A DNA stretch of 25,015 bases from DATBLE01 sp046734415 (GTDB lineage: Bacteria > Actinomycetota > Thermoleophilia > Gaiellales > Gaiellaceae), in contig JBKPRD010000256.1 in NCBI GenBank assembly GCA_046734415.1, forward strand, positions 1 through 25,015. Reading direction: 5' to 3'. Position 1 is the stretch's first letter. Each line of letters begins with the position of its first letter. Below are positions 22,871-25,015 of the stretch, one piece after another. The position numbers and the translations under genes were made by a program. A model generated the notes under the pieces. That model ran no database searches. It saw nothing but the letters and a program-made list of their open reading frames with translations, and had not been told where the DNA came from.

Positions 22871-23572
22871 GTGGCGGTCAAGCAATACGAGCTGGTCGCC
22901 GAGCGGCTGAGGGATCGCGTCGTGCACGGCGAGCTGAAGCCCGGCGAACGGCTGCCGAACGAGGCGGCGCTCGCGACCGACTTCGGGGTCAGCCGCGCGA
23001 CCGTGCGCGAAGCGCTGCGCGTGCTCGCCGCCCAGGAGCTGATCCGTACCTCGAAGGGCGCCGGTGGCGGCTCGTACGTGACGCTCCCCAGCGTCGGCGG
23101 GGTCTCCGACTTCGTCCGGTCGAGCATCACGCTCCTGGCCGACGCCGACGACGTCACGCTCGAGGAGCTGCTCGAGGCGCGCGAGCTGCTCGAGGTGCCG
23201 GCGGCGCGGCTCGCGGCCCGGCGGCGGAGCGACGAGGAGCTCGAGCGGCTGCGGGCTGCGATCCCGGATCAGCCGCTGCGCCTGGGAACGCAACGCCAGT
23301 TCGTCTACAACCAGGACTTCCACCTCGCCGTGATCGACGGCTGCCGGAACGCGTTGCTCGCGATCGCGGCCCAGCCGGTCTTCGCGGTGCTGCAGCGGAA
23401 CCTGGCCCGGTCGAGGCTCGGCGCGCGCTTCCACCGGACGATCAACGAGCACCACCGCGCGATCGCCGCTGCGATCGACGCCGGCGATGCCGACCGCGCC
23501 GGCGACGAGATGTACGGCCACCTCGAGTGGCTGCGGCCGTACTACGAGCGCGCGTGGCGCCGCGCACGGTGA
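22871..23572 (+). CDS. GntR-family regulator, FadR/FCD subfamily
   Basis: A 233-residue transcription factor. The N-terminal winged helix contains PNEAALATDFGVSRATVREALRVL (29-52). The all-helical FCD ligand domain follows, with likely metal ligands His151, His195 and His217; the Asp usually four residues before the first His is Asn147. FCD regulators bind carboxylates or acyl-type ligands through this metal and recognise GT-N3-AC operators. Boxes with that core occur in the inverted repeat at the head of this operon and at 3826-3838, so they are its probable targets (inference). It starts at a GTG 3 nt after hyuB and overlaps the next gene by 4 nt, so it would be autoregulated through the operon promoter. 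Confidence 0.9.
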   Translation: MAVKQYELVAERLRDRVVHGELKPGERLPNEAALATDFGVSRATVREALRVLAAQELIRTSKGAGGGSYVTLPSVGGVSDFVRSSITLLADADDVTLEELLEARELLEVPAARLAARRRSDEELERLRAAIPDQPLRLGTQRQFVYNQDFHLAVIDGCRNALLAIAAQPVFAVLQRNLARSRLGARFHRTINEHHRAIAAAIDAGDADRAGDEMYGHLEWLRPYYERAWRRAR

Positions 23573-24450
23573 CGCAGGTCTCGTTCGGCATCCAGGGCAG
23601 CGGGCAGCTCGTCGACGGCGTCCCGGACCCGGGCGTCTTCCGCGAGGTGGCGGCGCGCGCCGAGGAGCTCGGCTACGACTCGATCTGGGCCGGCGACCAC
23701 ATCTCGTACCGGAATCCGATCCTGGACGTCGTCGTCGCGCTCTCGACCTTCGCCGCCGTCACGGAGAAGATCACGCTCGGCGCCGGGATCGTGCTGCTCC
23801 CACTCCGCCACCCGAGCGTCGTCGCCAAGGAGTTCGCCTCGCTCGACTACCTCTCCGGCGGCCGCACGATCCTCGGGGTCGGCGTCGGGGGCGAGAGCGG
23901 CCCCGACTTCGACGCCGTCGGGTTGTCGCCGCGCGAGCGCGGGGCGCGCACGGACGAGGCGATGCGGGCGCTGCGGGCGCTGTTCGGCGAGCCGCCGGCG
24001 GCGTTCTCCGGCCGCTTCTTCTCGTTCGCCGGGATCTCGATCGAACCGCGGCCGGCGCAGGCGGCCGGGCCGCCGCTGTGGGTCGGCGGGCGCTCCGCTG
24101 CCGCGATCCGCAGGGCCGCGACGCTCGGCGACGGCTGGATCCCGATCTGGGTGTCGGCGGAGCGGTTCGCGGGGGGACTCGCGGAGCTTCCGGACCGGGT
24201 GACGCCGGCCGTGACGCTGCCCGCCCACGTGGGCGAGAAGCGGCGGCTGTACGAGCACCTGCGCGTCCGGTACTCGGGCGACTTCGGCGAGCACGTCGTC
24301 GACCGCTACTGCGTCGCCGGGACGCCCGACGAGTGCGCGGCGCGGGTGCGGGAATACCTGGACGCAGGAGCGCGGCACGTCGTCTTCAACATCCTCGAGC
24401 TCGAGGATGCGGGCCGGCTGATGGAGGTGGCGCGTGCTGCCGCTGGCTGA
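23569..24450 (+). CDS. Luciferase-like (LLM) flavin/F420-dependent oxidoreductase
   Basis: A 293-residue bacterial-luciferase-fold TIM barrel. Supporting segments are FREVAARAEELGYDSIWAGDH (about 24-44), LGAGIVLLPLRHPSVVAKEFASLDYLSGGR, LGVGVGGE and PPLWVGGRSAAAIRRAATLGDGWIP, all standard for this family. Members use either FMNH2 and oxygen to hydroxylate or cleave substrates, or coenzyme F420 for hydride transfer; the sequence alone does not decide, although F420 use is common in actinobacteria. GTG 23569 overlaps the regulator stop (GTGA) and is preferred over the in-frame GTG at 23554. Its end overlaps the CoA-transferase gene by 17 bases. In this operon it could perform the first oxidation of a cyclic substrate or a side reaction. 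Confidence 0.85.
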   Translation: MTQVSFGIQGSGQLVDGVPDPGVFREVAARAEELGYDSIWAGDHISYRNPILDVVVALSTFAAVTEKITLGAGIVLLPLRHPSVVAKEFASLDYLSGGRTILGVGVGGESGPDFDAVGLSPRERGARTDEAMRALRALFGEPPAAFSGRFFSFAGISIEPRPAQAAGPPLWVGGRSAAAIRRAATLGDGWIPIWVSAERFAGGLAELPDRVTPAVTLPAHVGEKRRLYEHLRVRYSGDFGEHVVDRYCVAGTPDECAARVREYLDAGARHVVFNILELEDAGRLMEVARAAAG

Positions 24451-25015
24451 CGTCCGTGTCGTCGCGGTCGAGCAGTTCGGCGCCGGGCCGTGGGGGACGC
24501 TCCAGCTCGCCGACCTCGGCGCGGAGGTGATCAAGATCGAGGACCCGTCGACGGGCGGCGACGTCGCGCGGTACGTGCCGCCTTTCCAGGACGGCGAGGC
24601 CGCGCTCTTCTTCGAGACGTTCAACCGGAACAAGCGCAGCGTCTCGCTCGACCTGCGGCACCCGGACGCGCGCGGCGTCTTCGAGGACCTCGTGCGGGTC
24701 TCGGACGTCGTCTACTCCAATCTGCGCGGCGACCAGCCCGAGCGGCTCGGCCTCACCTACGAGCAGCTTCGCGACGTGAACGGGCGAATCGTCTGCTGCT
24801 CGCTGTCCGGCTTCGGCATGACCGGGCCGAGAGCGACCGAGGGCGGCTACGACTACATGATGCAAGGGCTCGCGGGCTGGATGCAGCTGACCGGCGAGCC
24901 CGACGGCCCTCCGACCAAGAGCGGCCTGTCGCTCGTCGACCTGTCCGGTGGCTACGTCGCCGCGATCGCGATCATGGCCGGGCTGTGGCGGGCGCGCCGC
25001 GAAGGCACCGGGTGC
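24434..25015 (+). CDS. Class III (CaiB/BaiF) CoA-transferase, N-terminal part (cut by window end)
   Basis: The first 194 codons are present; family members have about 380-420 residues. VVAVEQFGAGPWGTLQLADLGAEVIKIE at the N-terminus is the classic CaiB opening, followed by NRNKRSVSLDL (64-74) and GYDYMMQGLAGWM. The catalytic Asp is Asp169 in SLVDLSGG, in the same position as in formyl-CoA transferase. These enzymes move CoA between carboxylic acids through an aspartyl-CoA anhydride. GTG 24434 overlaps the luciferase-like gene, so it belongs to the plus-strand operon. Paired with the hydratase and lyase of the divergent operon, it would activate a dicarboxylate such as itaconate, mesaconate or citramalate (inference). 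Donor specificity cannot be read. Confidence 0.88.
   Translation, partial: MLPLADVRVVAVEQFGAGPWGTLQLADLGAEVIKIEDPSTGGDVARYVPPFQDGEAALFFETFNRNKRSVSLDLRHPDARGVFEDLVRVSDVVYSNLRGDQPERLGLTYEQLRDVNGRIVCCSLSGFGMTGPRATEGGYDYMMQGLAGWMQLTGEPDGPPTKSGLSLVDLSGGYVAAIAIMAGLWRARREGTGC

Overview
The window looks like chromosomal DNA of a high-GC actinobacterium. A Thermoleophilia-type lineage (Gaiellales or Solirubrobacterales) is my guess, based on gene style only. Supporting features are the very high GC at third codon positions, frequent GTG starts, many 4-nt start/stop overlaps, a luciferase-like (possibly F420) oxidoreductase, and several promoters whose -10 element lies only 6-9 nt before the start codon, which implies leaderless mRNAs. 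I saw no rRNA, tRNA, CRISPR array, insertion sequence or phage gene. Genes are packed, and no stretch over 300 bases lacks a gene.

Layout. 1-318: end of an alpha/beta hydrolase. 416-1780: NCS1-type nucleobase/hydantoin permease, convergent with and overlapping a FadH/trimethylamine-dehydrogenase-like OYE flavoenzyme (1726-3789, minus). That gene is divergent from a cysteine-dioxygenase-like cupin (3849-4463). 4591-9222: four-gene ABC importer operon of the spermidine/putrescine class (Tat-exported binding protein, ATPase, two permeases) behind a promoter with a perfect 12-bp palindrome over its -10. 9242-10123 (minus): polysaccharide-deacetylase-fold hydrolase closely resembling Helicobacter PgdA. 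10162-11377: a small CxxC protein and a COG0523/CobW GTPase. 11471-12613: an orphan P-loop ATPase with a winged-helix tail, preceded by two 20-bp direct repeats.

12626-25015 is one divergent catabolic locus of eleven genes. The minus arm, in transcription order, is a CitE/HpcH-type lyase, an FkbR2/Mch-type MaoC hydratase, a MmgE/PrpD protein and two acyl-CoA dehydrogenases. The plus arm is a medium-chain dehydrogenase, HyuA and HyuB (ATP-dependent hydantoinase/oxoprolinase), a GntR/FCD regulator, a luciferase-like oxidoreductase and a class III CoA-transferase cut by the window end. The arms meet at a 27-bp inverted repeat that contains two mirror-image promoters. The same 13-bp box (CCGAAWGTCWGAC) occurs a third time between the OYE and cupin genes, so these loci may form one regulon under the GntR protein.

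Functional reading (inference). CoA-transferase, hydratase, citramalyl-CoA-lyase-like enzyme, MmgE/PrpD and acyl-CoA dehydrogenase are the same families found in the Pseudomonas aeruginosa itaconate cluster. Here they are joined to HyuAB, an OYE flavoenzyme, a luciferase-like enzyme, a PgdA/cyclic-imidase-like hydrolase and uptake systems for nitrogenous solutes. A plausible role is opening a cyclic amide or imide to a branched dicarboxylic acid and cleaving it as a CoA thioester. The substrate cannot be read from sequence.
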